Positions 32,816 through 42,209 are shown, numbered from the stretch's first letter. The stretch: 60,166 nt of DNA from Halobacteriales archaeon QS_1_68_17 (GCA_003021105.1 PXRG01000029.1:1-60166); one strand, 5' to 3'. The notes: a model not told the origin generated them from the sequence alone. A program made the numbers and translations.

Positions 32816-33463
32816 TTAGGCGTTTTCGATGGCCGCTCCGATGGCGTCGACCGTCGGCCGATCGACCGCCTCGCCGTTTACCAGTACTGTCGGCGTCGCA
32901 CTCACGCCGGCGTCCTGGCCGCGGTTGCGGTCCTTCTGGACGGTCGGCCGGTACGCCTCGTCGACGGCGGCCGTCCTGACCTCCTCGCCGGGCACGTCGG
33001 CCTCGCCGGCCAGGTTCGCGTACATCTCGGGCCCGAGTTCGGACTGGTGCTCGAAGAGCGCCTTCGAGTACGTCCAGAACGCCTCGTCGCCCGCCCGGTC
33101 CTGCACGGCACGGGCCGCGCTGGCCGCCTGCCAGGAAACCTCGGGATCGACCGGAATCGGGAAGTCGTGGTGTTCGTACCGGATCGTTCCCGGTTCGACG
33201 TACTCGGAGACGAGTGTCGGGACCACTGTCTCGTTGTAGTCTTTGCAGTGCTGGCAGGCGTAGTCCTCGTAGGCCGCGACCGTCACGTCCGCTTCCGGAT
33301 CGCCCATGACCGGCGGGTCAAGCGTCGGCCCCGTGACCGTCACCTCTTGTCCCCCACCGCCGCCGATACATCCGGCCAGCCCGGTCAGGGTGACCGCGGT
33401 GCCTGCCAGGACGATACGCCTGTCGACCGCGGGATCGTACCGGGTGGTACCCCTCTCGCCCAT
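32816..33463 (-). CDS. DsbA-family thioredoxin-fold lipoprotein
   Basis: 215 residues. The signal DRRIVLAGTAVTLTGLAGC has twin Arg and a lipobox, so it is exported and lipid-anchored. The DsbA-like domain carries AYEDYACQHCKDYNE (active-site CQHC), a helical insertion (WQAASAARAVQDRAG), and the cis-Pro loop VSATPTVLVNGE. It should form or isomerise disulfides outside the cell. I took the ATG at 33463; a GTG at the VDRRIVL position is possible. Promoter at 33482-33493. Confidence 0.88.
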   Translation of the reverse strand: MGERGTTRYDPAVDRRIVLAGTAVTLTGLAGCIGGGGGQEVTVTGPTLDPPVMGDPEADVTVAAYEDYACQHCKDYNETVVPTLVSEYVEPGTIRYEHHDFPIPVDPEVSWQAASAARAVQDRAGDEAFWTYSKALFEHQSELGPEMYANLAGEADVPGEEVRTAAVDEAYRPTVQKDRNRGQDAGVSATPTVLVNGEAVDRPTVDAIGAAIENA

Positions 33464-33481
33464 ATTTCGGCCTGAACTGTA

Positions 33482-33493
33482 GAGAATATAAGC
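33482..33493 (-). promoter_or_regulatory. TATA-like promoter for the DsbA-like gene
   Basis: The minus strand reads gcttatattctc, centred about 25 nt upstream of the ATG at 33463. Confidence 0.55.
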
Positions 33494-33586
33494 CCGGTGA
33501 TCCGCTCCCGGCGAAGCCAAGCCCACAGACTCGCTCCGGGCAGAGAAAGCGGAACGGACTTACTGCCGGCCCTTGCAGTCGGAGGC

Positions 33587-34513
33587 ATGGATCTTTCCGG
33601 CAAGCGCCTGCTCGTCACCGGGGGGGCGGGGTTCGTCGGCTCGCACCTTGCCGAACGGCTGGCCGCCGACAACGAGGTCGTCGTCGTCGACGACTGTTCG
33701 AACGGCGACCCGGACTGGTTGCCGGCCGACGTGACGTTCGTCGAGGGCGACCTCGGGGACCCCACCGTGGTCGCCGACGTGGTGACGGCGGACCTGGACG
33801 CGATCTTCCACTTCGCGGCCGACAAGTCCGTCGAGGGCGGCGACGTCGACCAGTTCCGCGAGAACCACCGGCTGACCGAGCACGTCGTCGAACGGGCGGC
33901 CGAGGTGGGCGTGCGAAACCTGGCGTTTACGTCCTCGTCGACGGTCTACGGCGAGGCCCCGCGGCCGACGCCGGAGGACTACGCGCCCCTAGAGCCGATC
34001 AGCCCCTACGCCGCGAGCAAACTCGGCGAGGAGGCGCTGCTGTCGGTGTACGCCCACAGCCACGATTTCACGGTCTGGACGTTCCGGTTTGCCAACATCG
34101 TCGGCCCGCGCCTCCAGCCCGGGGCCGTGATCCCCGATTTCATCGGGAAACTCCGCGAGGACCCGTCGACCCTGACGATCCTCGGCGACGGCCGCCAGGA
34201 GAAATCCTACATGCACGTCGAGGAGTGCGTCGACGCGATGTGCCACGTCGTCTCTCGCGCCGACGACGCCCTGAACGTCTACAACCTGGGGACCCGGACC
34301 ACGACCTCCGTGACGACCATCGCGGACATCGTCAGCGAGGAGATGGGCCTCGATCCCGACTACGAGTACACCGGCGGCGACCGCGGCTGGACCGGTGACG
34401 TCCCGCGGATGCGCCTCTCGATCGAGAAACTGGCCGCGCTCGGGTGGGAACCCGACCAGTCCAGCGACGACGCCGTCCGGCAGGCGACCCGGGAGTTGCT
34501 TGCCGAGCAGTAG
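33587..34513 (+). CDS. NAD-dependent sugar epimerase/dehydratase
   Basis: 308 residues, extended short-chain dehydrogenase. Seen: LLVTGGAGFVGSHLAERL (NAD site, residues 8-25), FTSSSTVYGEA (Ser/Thr), the catalytic YAASK at about residue 146, and FRFANIVGPR. GDGRQEKSYMHVEECVDAM fits UDP-glucose 4-epimerase-like enzymes that supply sugars for surface glycans. Two glycosyltransferase genes lie 3-5 kb away. Start at MDLSGKRLLVTGG. Confidence 0.87.
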   Translation: MDLSGKRLLVTGGAGFVGSHLAERLAADNEVVVVDDCSNGDPDWLPADVTFVEGDLGDPTVVADVVTADLDAIFHFAADKSVEGGDVDQFRENHRLTEHVVERAAEVGVRNLAFTSSSTVYGEAPRPTPEDYAPLEPISPYAASKLGEEALLSVYAHSHDFTVWTFRFANIVGPRLQPGAVIPDFIGKLREDPSTLTILGDGRQEKSYMHVEECVDAMCHVVSRADDALNVYNLGTRTTTSVTTIADIVSEEMGLDPDYEYTGGDRGWTGDVPRMRLSIEKLAALGWEPDQSSDDAVRQATRELLAEQ

Positions 34514-34579
34514 CGGACCCCGAGACGATCCGGTCTCCGGAACAGTACCGTTTTGCCGGGCCGCCGCCAACGCCGTCGC

Positions 34580-35347
34580 GTGCAGGTCGTCGGATACGAC
34601 ACCGCCGCGGGCGACGAGAAACGCGACCCGGCCCTGCTGGTCGCTGGCGAGGACGGACGGGTAGACCGCGTCTCGCTTTCCCGGAGGTGCGAACTCGCGT
34701 ACACCCTCGGCGAGCGCCACTGCGCCGGGACAGTCGAGGACGGGACGCACGTCGCCTGCGAGGACCCGGCGGCCCCCTACTGCGCCGTCCACACCTCGCG
34801 GTGGCCGTGCGCGCGGTGTACCGGCGACTGTTCGATGCCGGTCGAGGCCTGCCACGAGGAGCACGCGGCCTACCTGGCGGCGTTCGCGCCGGCGACGTTC
34901 AAGGTGGGCGTCACGCGCTCCTGGCGACTGGACACCCGCCTCCGCGAGCAGGGGGCCGACCGGGCGGCCCACCTCCGGACGGTCGAGAACGGACGGATCG
35001 CCAGGCAGATCGAGGCCGACATCGCCGCGACGGTAGGCGACCGGGTGCGCGTCCCCGAGAAGATCGCCGGCCTCCACCGCGCGGTCGACGACGGTGCGTG
35101 GGCGTCGCTGGTGGCCGGGTTCGACCCCGTCGAGACGTTCGCCTTCGACTACGGGCTCGATTTTGCGGAGCGACCGGTCGCGGAGACGCTCGCCACCGGG
35201 ACGGTCCGGGGCGTCAAGGGCCGGGTGCTGGCTCTCGACCGCGGCGGGAGCACCTACGCCGTCGACCTGCGCGACCTCGTGGGGTACGAACTCCGGGAGG
35301 GCGCGACCGACCGCGACCTCCAGTCGAGCCTCGGCGCGTTCGGGTAG
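34580..35347 (+). CDS. DUF2797 protein with Cys clusters
   Basis: 255 residues from a GTG start (VQVVGYDTAAGDEKRD). Cys/His clusters (RRCELAYTLGERHCAG, ACEDPAAPYCAVHT, CARCTGDCSMPVEACHEEH) suggest two zinc sites. A GIY-YIG-like stretch follows, ATFKVGVTRSWRLDTRLREQ then GADRAAHLRT, the DUF2797 hallmark. The GIY-YIG relation suggests a nucleic-acid role, which is inference. It lies 66 nt behind the epimerase gene; a TTTTG element near 34550-34555 could be its own promoter. Confidence 0.82.
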   Translation: MQVVGYDTAAGDEKRDPALLVAGEDGRVDRVSLSRRCELAYTLGERHCAGTVEDGTHVACEDPAAPYCAVHTSRWPCARCTGDCSMPVEACHEEHAAYLAAFAPATFKVGVTRSWRLDTRLREQGADRAAHLRTVENGRIARQIEADIAATVGDRVRVPEKIAGLHRAVDDGAWASLVAGFDPVETFAFDYGLDFAERPVAETLATGTVRGVKGRVLALDRGGSTYAVDLRDLVGYELREGATDRDLQSSLGAFG

Positions 35348-35417
35348 CGACCCGGTGGGTCAATCAGCCGCTTGACCATTCACAAAGCCTATACCGGCTC
35401 CACGTCGTTGCTCGGCC

Positions 35418-36434
35418 GTGCAGCGCGAAGCCCTCCTGGCGGGGGTCGCGGTCGTCGTGCTGGCGGTCGCGGCCGTCGCCACAGTGACAGTACCGGGAGC
35501 ACTCGACGACCCCGGCCGGGAGCGCGAGCGCCCCGGCCACGTCGAACTCACCGAGATGAACGTCGCCGCCGGCGAGGTCTCCGGGAATACGGCGACGCTC
35601 GTGGTGGACAACCGATTCCGGCACCGCGGCGGGTCCGCGGAGAACGTCACCCTCGAAGTCAGGGCCGTCGACGGGGAGACCGGGTTCGTCGCCCGGACGG
35701 TCAGACGCGAGATCGGCACCGTCGAGGACGACGGCGAACGGGCCGTCGTGACCAACCTCACCGTCGAGCGGGCCGGCAGCTACCGCCTGGAGACGCTGGT
35801 CTACGTCGACGGCCAGCGGGTGTCGGCCGGCGGGAAGACCGTCCGGGGTGCCGGCACGCTCGGCCCGCTCCAGTTCCACCGGTTCGACGGGACCGGGCCG
35901 GGCGAGTTGCCGGTGATCACCTACTCCATCGAGTCCGTCGACGACAACCGAACGACGCTGAACGTCTCGACGTACCTGACCAACCGCGGCGACGACCCCG
36001 CCGGTGACGTGACGCTGATCCTGCGGGCCCGACAGCTCGAATCCAACATCGTCGCCGACGAGCGCCGGGTCGCGGTCGGCGGGATCGCCCCCGGCCGGAC
36101 GGCCACCCCGGGGGCGACCCTCACGGTCCCCGACGGCTACAACTACTACCTCGACGCCATCCTCGTCGAGGACGACGTGATCGTCGGGACGGCGACCGCC
36201 CCGGCACGGCTCGATCCCACGGAGACCATCCCCGAAAACGGGACGCGCCGCGAGGTCGGACTCCGGACCGGCGACTTCGAGCGCGGCACCGGCGACCAGC
36301 GGGAACCGGACCGCGAACCGGAGCGGGACACGCCCCGTCCGACTGAAGGGGGCGGCCCGGGCTTCGGCGCGCTCGCGGCACTGGTCGCCCTGCTCGTGGG
36401 CGCGATATTGTTCGCAAGACGGAGGAACCAATGA
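35418..36434 (+). CDS. PGF-CTERM-anchored surface protein (DUF7490-like)
   Basis: 338 residues from a GTG start. An N-terminal hydrophobic signal (LLAGVAVVVLAVAAVATVTV) leads to two similar beta domains (about 45-145 and 155-275; VELTEMNVAAGEVSGNTATL, VSTYLTNRGDDPAGDV). A Glu/Arg/Pro linker precedes GGGPGFGALAALVALLVG and the basic ARRRNQ end. PGF plus TM plus basic tail is the sorting signal for archaeosortase. The function is unknown. The next gene overlaps by 4 nt. Confidence 0.8.
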   Translation: MQREALLAGVAVVVLAVAAVATVTVPGALDDPGRERERPGHVELTEMNVAAGEVSGNTATLVVDNRFRHRGGSAENVTLEVRAVDGETGFVARTVRREIGTVEDDGERAVVTNLTVERAGSYRLETLVYVDGQRVSAGGKTVRGAGTLGPLQFHRFDGTGPGELPVITYSIESVDDNRTTLNVSTYLTNRGDDPAGDVTLILRARQLESNIVADERRVAVGGIAPGRTATPGATLTVPDGYNYYLDAILVEDDVIVGTATAPARLDPTETIPENGTRREVGLRTGDFERGTGDQREPDREPERDTPRPTEGGGPGFGALAALVALLVGAILFARRRNQ

Positions 36435-36718
36435 CAGAGACAGAGACAGAGACCGATCCCACGGAGTCCCCGAATCCCCTGGAGGAATCGACCGACGAGA
36501 GCGACCGCGACGTCTCGACGTACCTCACGTACGGCGCGCTGGGCCTGCTGACGCTGCTGGCGCTGATCGCCACCTTCCGGTTTTACACGAACGCCTCCCG
36601 GGCGATCAGTCTCTGGGTCGCTCCCGAGTACGAACCGATGGTCCAGGCGGCGTTCAATTTCGCGGTCGTGTTGCTGTCGGCCGCCGGCGTCTCGATGCTA
36701 GTCCGGCGGCTCAGATAG
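36431..36718 (+). CDS. Small membrane protein (DUF8060-like)
   Basis: 95 residues. An acidic, Thr/Glu-rich N-terminus (MTETETETDPTESPNPLEES) is followed by two TM segments (YGALGLLTLLALIATFRFYT and FNFAVVLLSAAGVSMLVRRL). Coupled to the PGF-CTERM gene by ATGA, so the two may act together in the envelope. No known function. Confidence 0.72.
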   Translation: MTETETETDPTESPNPLEESTDESDRDVSTYLTYGALGLLTLLALIATFRFYTNASRAISLWVAPEYEPMVQAAFNFAVVLLSAAGVSMLVRRLR

Positions 36719-36763
36719 GTCCGGACGACAACCCTTTTCCCGGACCACAGCAAACCGCGTGGT

Positions 36764-37255
36764 ATGGCTGACGACGACCCAGCGGACACCGGCGACGAGG
36801 CGAGCCAGGACGACTCCGCGGCCGAGAGCGAGGAGCCCCCCGAGACCGGGGCCGACGCGGCGGAGTCGGGCGGGGACGGCGAGAGCGAGGAGAAGTCCTT
36901 CCGCGAGCGAGTCGAGGAGATCCGCCAGCAACGCGCCGAGGAAGGCGAGGGCGACGACGGCGAGGGCAAGAGCCGCAAGGAGAAAATGGAGGAGATGATG
37001 GGCGGCGGTCCCGGCGGCCCCGGCGGCGGCATGGGCGGGAACCCGTTCGCCCAGATGATGGGCGGCATGATGGGCGGCGGCCCCGGCGGCGGCATGGGCG
37101 GCGGACCCGGCATGGGTCCCGGCGGTCCGGGCGGCCGCGGCGAGACCGAGAGCGACGACGAGGAACTCGTCCGCGAGGTCCGGAAGCTCCGCGACGAGGT
37201 CCACGACGTCCGGCGCACCCTGGAACGCATCGCCGAAGCCATCGAGAACGACTGA
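36764..37255 (+). CDS. Gly/Met-rich low-complexity protein with coiled coil
   Basis: 163 residues, no signal peptide. Residues 1-50 are very acidic and disordered. RERVEEIRQQRAEEGEGDDG and RKEKMEEMM form a charged helix. Residues about 78-125 are a Gly/Met/Pro low-complexity block (MMGGGPGGPGGGMGG, QMMGGMMGGGPGG). The C-terminal 35 residues (ELVREVRKLRDEVHDVRRTL) form a coiled coil. No family recognised. Possibly an oligomeric scaffold; metal binding by Met is speculation. Confidence 0.7.
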   Translation: MADDDPADTGDEASQDDSAAESEEPPETGADAAESGGDGESEEKSFRERVEEIRQQRAEEGEGDDGEGKSRKEKMEEMMGGGPGGPGGGMGGNPFAQMMGGMMGGGPGGGMGGGPGMGPGGPGGRGETESDDEELVREVRKLRDEVHDVRRTLERIAEAIEND

Positions 37256-37304
37256 CGGCGCGAGTTTTCTTCGCGCGTGGCCCGGGGAGCCGTGGCTCCG
37301 ATTC

Positions 37305-38316
37305 CTACAGCCCCTCGTAGACCTCGGTCAGCCGGTCGACGGCGTGCTCGACGCTGATCCGGTCGCGGCGGTCCAGACACGCCTCGCGCAGCCGGTCGCG
37401 CCCGTCGAGCGTCCGGCGGATGCACTCGCGGAACGCGACGACGTCGCCCGGTGGTGCCTTCCAGCCGGTTACCCCGTCCTCGACGGTTTCCGAGAGTGCC
37501 CCGGCGTCGACCGCGGCGACGGGGGTCCCGCAGGCGAACGCCTCCAGCGCGACCAGCCCCTGGGTCTCGACGGGGCTGGGGAACGCGAACACGTCGAGCG
37601 CCGAGTAGAAAGCCGGCAGGTCCGCACGGTCCAGAAAGCCCAGAAAGCGGACGTCGGCGTCGGCCTCGCGGGCGCGGCGTTCGAGGCGGTCGCGGGCCGG
37701 CCCGTCAGCCGACCAGCGGTCGGTCGGCCGGCAGGCCGTGGCGTTCGCGGAAGGCCGCCGCGTCGACCGGGCGGAACCGCTCGGTGTCGACGCCGTTCGG
37801 CACCACTTCGACCGGGGCGCGAACTCCGATCTCCCGGAGGTGCTGTCCGGCCGGCTCGCTCGGCACGATCACGACCGACGCGCGGTTCATGTACCACCGC
37901 TCGTAGGCGCGGGCGACGGTCTCGACGACCGACGCCAGCCGGCCGTCCGCGATGTAGTCGGCGTACTCGCTGGTCGGCGTGTGGTAGGACGCCACCAGCG
38001 GCACGTCGCCCGACCGGGCGCACCGGAGGCCGCTCAGCCCGAGCATGAACGGCGTGTGTGCGTGGACGATCTCCGCCCCGTCGACGGCGTCGGGAACCCG
38101 CGGGAGGGCGGCGTGGAACCCCTCGTAGAACGGGAACTCGACGCTCCGGACCGGGTGTTCGTCGCCGCCGGCGGTGTAGCCGTCGGCGGCCGGGTAGACC
38201 ACGCCCATCCGGCCGCCGCGTGCCTCCCAGCAGTTGCGCCACGTCCTGATCGTGTACGTGACGCCGTTGACGGTCGGCAGGTACGTGTCCGTGAACACGG
38301 CGACGCTGGGGAGCAT
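37305..38316 (-). pseudogene. Family 4 glycosyltransferase, internally deleted
   Basis: The N-terminal half is intact from MLPSVAVFTDTYLPTVNGVT through IVHAHTPFMLGLSGL, VASYHTPTSEYADY and VEVVPNGVDTERFRP to LPADRPLVG, where TGA follows (near 37706). Homology resumes at once in another frame with DGPARDRLERRAREAD, FLGFLDRADLPAFYSALDVF and SPVETQGLVALEAFACGTPV. About 25-30 residues of the usual donor-domain start (a TGR-EK-L to VIGG segment) are missing. A GTG or ATG restart could make only the C-terminal part. The neighbour upstream is a related enzyme. An assembly collapse is the alternative. Confidence 0.85.
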
Positions 38317-38341
38317 CTGCCTGTCGTTCGCGGACGGCAAC

Positions 38342-39394
38342 TTAAGTGGTTGCGACTTCCTCGTAGGCCGCGACCAGCCGCCGTCCGACGCGGTCCAGCC
38401 CGTGCTCCCGGGCGGTCTCGCGGGCGCGCTCGCCGAGTCGCGCCCTGAGGTCCGGATCGTCCGCGAGTCGGTCGACCGCCGCCGCGAACTCCGCCTCGGT
38501 CTCGCACTTCAGGCAGTCCTCGCCGTGGGTGTAGAACTCCTCGAAGACGGGGATGTCGCGCAACACGACCGCCTTCCCGCAGGCCATCGCCTCCAGGACG
38601 GCGATGCCCTGGTTTTCGGCCTTCGTGGGAAAGAGGTAGACGTCGCCGGCCCCGAACGCACCGCGCTTGTCGTCGATCCACCCCGTGAAGGTGACGTTCG
38701 CCGGCGGGTTCTCGGTCCACTTCCGGACCGTCGCTGACGCCTGCGGGCCGGTGTCGTAGGGGCCGAACCAGACGAACTCGTGGTCGGTCCGCTCGGCCAC
38801 CCGGCAGAAGGTCGTCAGCCCCTTCCGCTCGAAGACGTTTCCGACCGCGAAGACGACCACCCCGTCGATGTCGAACCGGTCGCGGTACTCCTCGCGGAGC
38901 GACTCGTGGCCCACGAGCGAGTCGATGTCGACGCCGTTCGTGATCGGCCGGATCGGTGCCTCGACCGGGGAGGACTCCAGCACCCCGCGGGTGTACTCGC
39001 TGGGACACAACACCAGGTCGGCCAGCGAGTAGAACCACCGGAGGTACCGCCGGAGCGGCCCCGAAAGCAGGTTCGACCCCCGGAAGCTCCCGGCGAAGTC
39101 CTCGCTCGTGACGTGGGCGTGCAACACCAGCGGAATCCCGTGCTCGCGGGCGTGTCGCGCAACCGCGAGGCTCCCGGGCCCGATCATGTTGCAGTGTGCG
39201 ACGTCGAACGCACGAAAGACGGGGTTGTCGATGGCGGTGTTCGCGGCCGCCCACAGCGGGTGGTCGTCGGTCCACGGCGAGGTGACCGCCTCCACGTCGG
39301 TCCCCGCGAGGGCTTTCCGCTGGTGGTCGACGGAGGTACCGATCCCGCTCCGGTCGAGCCGCGATTCGAGTTCGAGGTAGTTCAGGACCCGCAC
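38342..39394 (-). CDS. Family 4 glycosyltransferase
   Basis: 350 residues from a GTG start (VRVLNYLELESRLDRSGIGT). GT-B fold: acceptor domain with FDVAHCNMIGPGSLAVARHA and PLVLHAHVTSEDF; donor domain with VVVFAVGNVFERKGL, VTFTGWIDDKRGAFGAGDVY and the EX7E motif region FPTKAENQGIAVLEAMACGK. It would transfer a sugar from a nucleotide sugar to lipid or glycan at the cytoplasmic membrane face. It lies 25 nt upstream of the broken glycosyltransferase on the same strand. Confidence 0.87.
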   Translation of the reverse strand: MRVLNYLELESRLDRSGIGTSVDHQRKALAGTDVEAVTSPWTDDHPLWAAANTAIDNPVFRAFDVAHCNMIGPGSLAVARHAREHGIPLVLHAHVTSEDFAGSFRGSNLLSGPLRRYLRWFYSLADLVLCPSEYTRGVLESSPVEAPIRPITNGVDIDSLVGHESLREEYRDRFDIDGVVVFAVGNVFERKGLTTFCRVAERTDHEFVWFGPYDTGPQASATVRKWTENPPANVTFTGWIDDKRGAFGAGDVYLFPTKAENQGIAVLEAMACGKAVVLRDIPVFEEFYTHGEDCLKCETEAEFAAAVDRLADDPDLRARLGERARETAREHGLDRVGRRLVAAYEEVATT

Positions 39395-39485
39395 GTCCCC
39401 CGCTGGCACCGGCGGCCGATTAACGGTGTCGGCTCGCGCCGGCCCTCGGCACATTTTCTTGGTGCTCGCGGCCATATTGCCGGCC

Positions 39486-39995
39486 ATGCAGTTCAGCGTC
39501 GTCCAGGGCGACATCGCACAGCAGCGTGCGGACGCGCTCGTCAACGCGGCGGGGACGAGCCTCCGGATGGGATCGGGCGTCGCCGGCGCACTCAGGCGGG
39601 CGGCGGGCGAGCAACTGAACGACGAGGCGGTCTCGAAGGGGCCGGTCGACCTCGGCGCGGTGGCCGTGACCGACGCCTACGACCTCGACGCCGACTACGT
39701 GATCCACGCGGCCGCCATGCCACACTACGGCGACGGCCGGGTGACCGCCGACAGCATCAGCGACGCGACCCGGAACAGCCTGGAAGCGGCCGACGACCTC
39801 GGTTGCGAGTCGCTCGTCCTGCCGGCGCTCGGCTGTGGCGTCGCGGGGTTCGAGTTGGCCGAGGGTGCCCGGATCATCTGCGAGGTCGTCGACAGCGACG
39901 ACCCGGAGACGCTGGCCGACGTGCGCCTCATCGGCTACAGCGACGAGGAGTACCGGACCATCAGCCGGGTCGCGGACGAGGTTCGCGGCGACTGA
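39486..39995 (+). CDS. Macro-domain protein (ADP-ribose binding)
   Basis: 169 residues, a single macro domain. Seen: VVQGDIAQQRADALVNAAGT (binding Asp and Asn), GSGVAGALRRAAGEQL (glycine loop), DADYVIHAAAMPHYGDGRVT and SLVLPALGCGVAGFELAEGA. It should bind or hydrolyse ADP-ribose derivatives in the cytoplasm. The stop overlaps the next ATG (TGATG). Confidence 0.9.
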   Translation: MQFSVVQGDIAQQRADALVNAAGTSLRMGSGVAGALRRAAGEQLNDEAVSKGPVDLGAVAVTDAYDLDADYVIHAAAMPHYGDGRVTADSISDATRNSLEAADDLGCESLVLPALGCGVAGFELAEGARIICEVVDSDDPETLADVRLIGYSDEEYRTISRVADEVRGD

Positions 39996-40201
39996 TGGAG
40001 GTCCCCGAGAACCCGCCCGAGCGCTGTCCCGTCTGCGAGACGGCCTACGAGTCGGTGTCGCTCCACGAGACCGGGCTGATGGTCAATCTGCTGGACAACG
40101 AGCGGTTCCGGCGGGTCTGTTTCGAACCCGTCGCCGGCGACGACGGCCGGCCGCTGGTCCGGTTTTACCACCACGCCCACGAGCAGGTCAGCGACGCGTA
40201 G
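39995..40201 (+). CDS. Small CxxC protein (DUF7385-like)
   Basis: 68 residues. Starts MEVPENPPERCPVCETAYES with a CPVC knuckle; FYHHAHEQVSDA at the end offers His ligands. Predicted small zinc protein, function unknown. Coupled to the macro-domain gene by a one-base stop/start overlap. Confidence 0.72.
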   Translation: MEVPENPPERCPVCETAYESVSLHETGLMVNLLDNERFRRVCFEPVAGDDGRPLVRFYHHAHEQVSDA

Positions 40202-40298
40202 CGTCCATACAACGCGCGGGCGGAAATTTCGGACGAGGGAGCGACCGCGAGCGGGCCCGAACCGTGGCGGCGGTCCCCGGTATCGCTGACTCCACACG

Positions 40299-42116
40299 TC
40301 ACCGGACGGTTTCCATTCCGGTGATCTCGAACCGTGCCCCGCCGCCGCTCCCGTCCGTGACGGTCACCTCCCAGCCGTGTGCGTCCGCGATTTCCCGGAC
40401 GATGCGCAGTCCGAACCCCGTCCCGTCCTCGCGCGTCGAGTAGCCGGGATCGAACACCCGTTCGCGCTCGTCCTCGGGGATGCCGGGCCCGTCGTCTTCG
40501 ACGTAAAGCCCGCCGTCGAGGTCGCCGACGGTGATGCCCGTGCCGCCGTGTTCGACGCTGTTGGACAGGAGGTTCTCCAGCAGTTGCCGGAACCGGCCCG
40601 GGTCGGCTTCGACGGTTTGTCGGGTTCTGAGGTCGAGTCGGGTCCCGTCGGTCCGGATCATCTCCCAGCAGTCCGCGACCAGTTCGCCGACGTCGACCGG
40701 TTCGGTCTCGGTCACCGATTCCCCCTCGCGTGCCAGCGTCAGCATGTCCTCGATGAGGTCCTCCATCCGCCGGTGGGCGCGTTCGACGGCGTCGAGCCGG
40801 TCGCTTTCGCCCGTCGCTCGCGCCAGTTCGAGGTTCCCCTGCGCGACGTTCAGTGGATTCCGCAGGTCGTGGCTGACGATGCTGGAAAACTCCTTGAGCC
40901 GCTCGTTTTGCCGCTCGAGTTCCCGCTCGCGTTCCCGGAGCCGGGAGATGTCCCGATAGACGGCGAACGCCTGATCGACGGTCCCGGTCTCGGGATCCGC
41001 CAGCGGGACGGCCTGCCAGAGGAACGTGCGCGGGCCGTCGACGGTGTCGCGCTCGAGTTCTCCCCTCATATACGTTCCCTCCTTGACCCGCTGGCTGATG
41101 TCGCGGGCCTCCTCGCGTCGCTCCTTTGCGGCCACCACCTCGTCGAGCGGGCGGCCGACCACGTCGGCGTCGGGGGACGCGAACAGGCTGTCGAACGCCC
41201 CGTTCGCGTCCTGGATGTAGGGCGTCTCTCCGTCGTACTCGACCAGCGCGACGGCGTCGTCGGTGTTCTCGAACAGCGCCGAGTACCGGGCGCGCTCCCG
41301 CCTGAGCGTCCGCTCGTACTCCCGTCGCTCCGAGACGTCGCGGGCGACGCCGACCGCTCCGGACGTCCCCCCGAAGGAGAACCGGGTGATCTTTATCTCG
41401 CAGGGAATCCGCGACCCGTCCCGTCGAAAGACCCGCAGTTCGGTCGTCCGACTCCCGTCGTCGCCGGACAACACCGACCGGACCACGTGGCTGCCCCGCC
41501 TGGCGTCCTCTCGGACGAGTATCCGTGCGACGTCTGCGCCAAGGAGGACGTCCTCGTCGTACCCGGTCAGGTCCACGAGTGCCCCGTTGAGGTACGTAAA
41601 TCGGCCGCGGGCGTCGAGGGCGAAAAGCGGATCGCCCGCCGCCTCGACGATGCTCCTGTATCGTTCGCCCTCCTGACTCCGTGCTTGCTCGCGTTCGAGG
41701 CGGTACCGCTCGACCGCGTTGCGAACGCGGTTGGCGAGCACGGCGTACTGGTCGCCCCCGGGTTCCTTCTGGAGGTAGTCCGTTACGCCGGCGGAAATCG
41801 CCTCGCTGGCCACCTCCTCGCTCCCTCTGCCCGTAAAGAGGATAAACGGGACGTTCCGGTCGATGTCCCGTACCCGGTCGAGAAACTCCAGCCCGTTCAT
41901 GCCGGGCATCTCGTAGTCCGAGACGATACAGTCGATGCCGCCCGCCGCCAGACGCTCGATGCCGTCGCCCGCGCTTTGCTCGGTCACGACCCGGAACTGG
42001 CTGTCCTCGCGTTCGAGCGACTCCGCGGTCAGCGCCGCGAATTCCCGGTCGTCGTCGACGTGCAGGACGACGACCGCGTCCCGCGGGCCGTCGGGGGACT
42101 CGTCGGCGGGGGCCAT
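40299..42116 (-). CDS. Receiver-PAS-PAS histidine kinase
   Basis: 605 residues, cytosolic. The receiver (1-130) keeps its residues: VLHVDDDREFAALT acidic cluster, IVSDYEMPGMNG phosphoacceptor Asp and YLQKEPGG Lys. Two PAS domains follow (about 150-270, 275-390; LFALDARGRFTYLNGALVDL). The kinase core has SIVSHDLRNPLNVAQGNLEL, LLENLLSNSVEHGG, DDGPGIPEDERERVFDPGYS and DGTGFGLRIVREI. It has the same domain order as the kinase at 25890 and, with normal local GC, looks native. No partner regulator is adjacent. Confidence 0.92.
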   Translation of the reverse strand: MAPADESPDGPRDAVVVLHVDDDREFAALTAESLEREDSQFRVVTEQSAGDGIERLAAGGIDCIVSDYEMPGMNGLEFLDRVRDIDRNVPFILFTGRGSEEVASEAISAGVTDYLQKEPGGDQYAVLANRVRNAVERYRLEREQARSQEGERYRSIVEAAGDPLFALDARGRFTYLNGALVDLTGYDEDVLLGADVARILVREDARRGSHVVRSVLSGDDGSRTTELRVFRRDGSRIPCEIKITRFSFGGTSGAVGVARDVSERREYERTLRRERARYSALFENTDDAVALVEYDGETPYIQDANGAFDSLFASPDADVVGRPLDEVVAAKERREEARDISQRVKEGTYMRGELERDTVDGPRTFLWQAVPLADPETGTVDQAFAVYRDISRLRERERELERQNERLKEFSSIVSHDLRNPLNVAQGNLELARATGESDRLDAVERAHRRMEDLIEDMLTLAREGESVTETEPVDVGELVADCWEMIRTDGTRLDLRTRQTVEADPGRFRQLLENLLSNSVEHGGTGITVGDLDGGLYVEDDGPGIPEDERERVFDPGYSTREDGTGFGLRIVREIADAHGWEVTVTDGSGGGARFEITGMETVR

Positions 42117-42209
42117 ACCCTGCCTGTTCCGGGTAGGTGGATAGATGCTTTTCGGTGGCAGTACAATCCCTGATACTGCACCCCGCCGGTCATCGCCCCG
42201 GCCACCCCG

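Noticed and set aside
33587-39394. A surface-glycan gene cluster built on the epimerase and glycosyltransferases
   Set aside because: The genes are on different strands and separated by unrelated genes, with no oligosaccharyltransferase, flippase or other sugar genes nearby.
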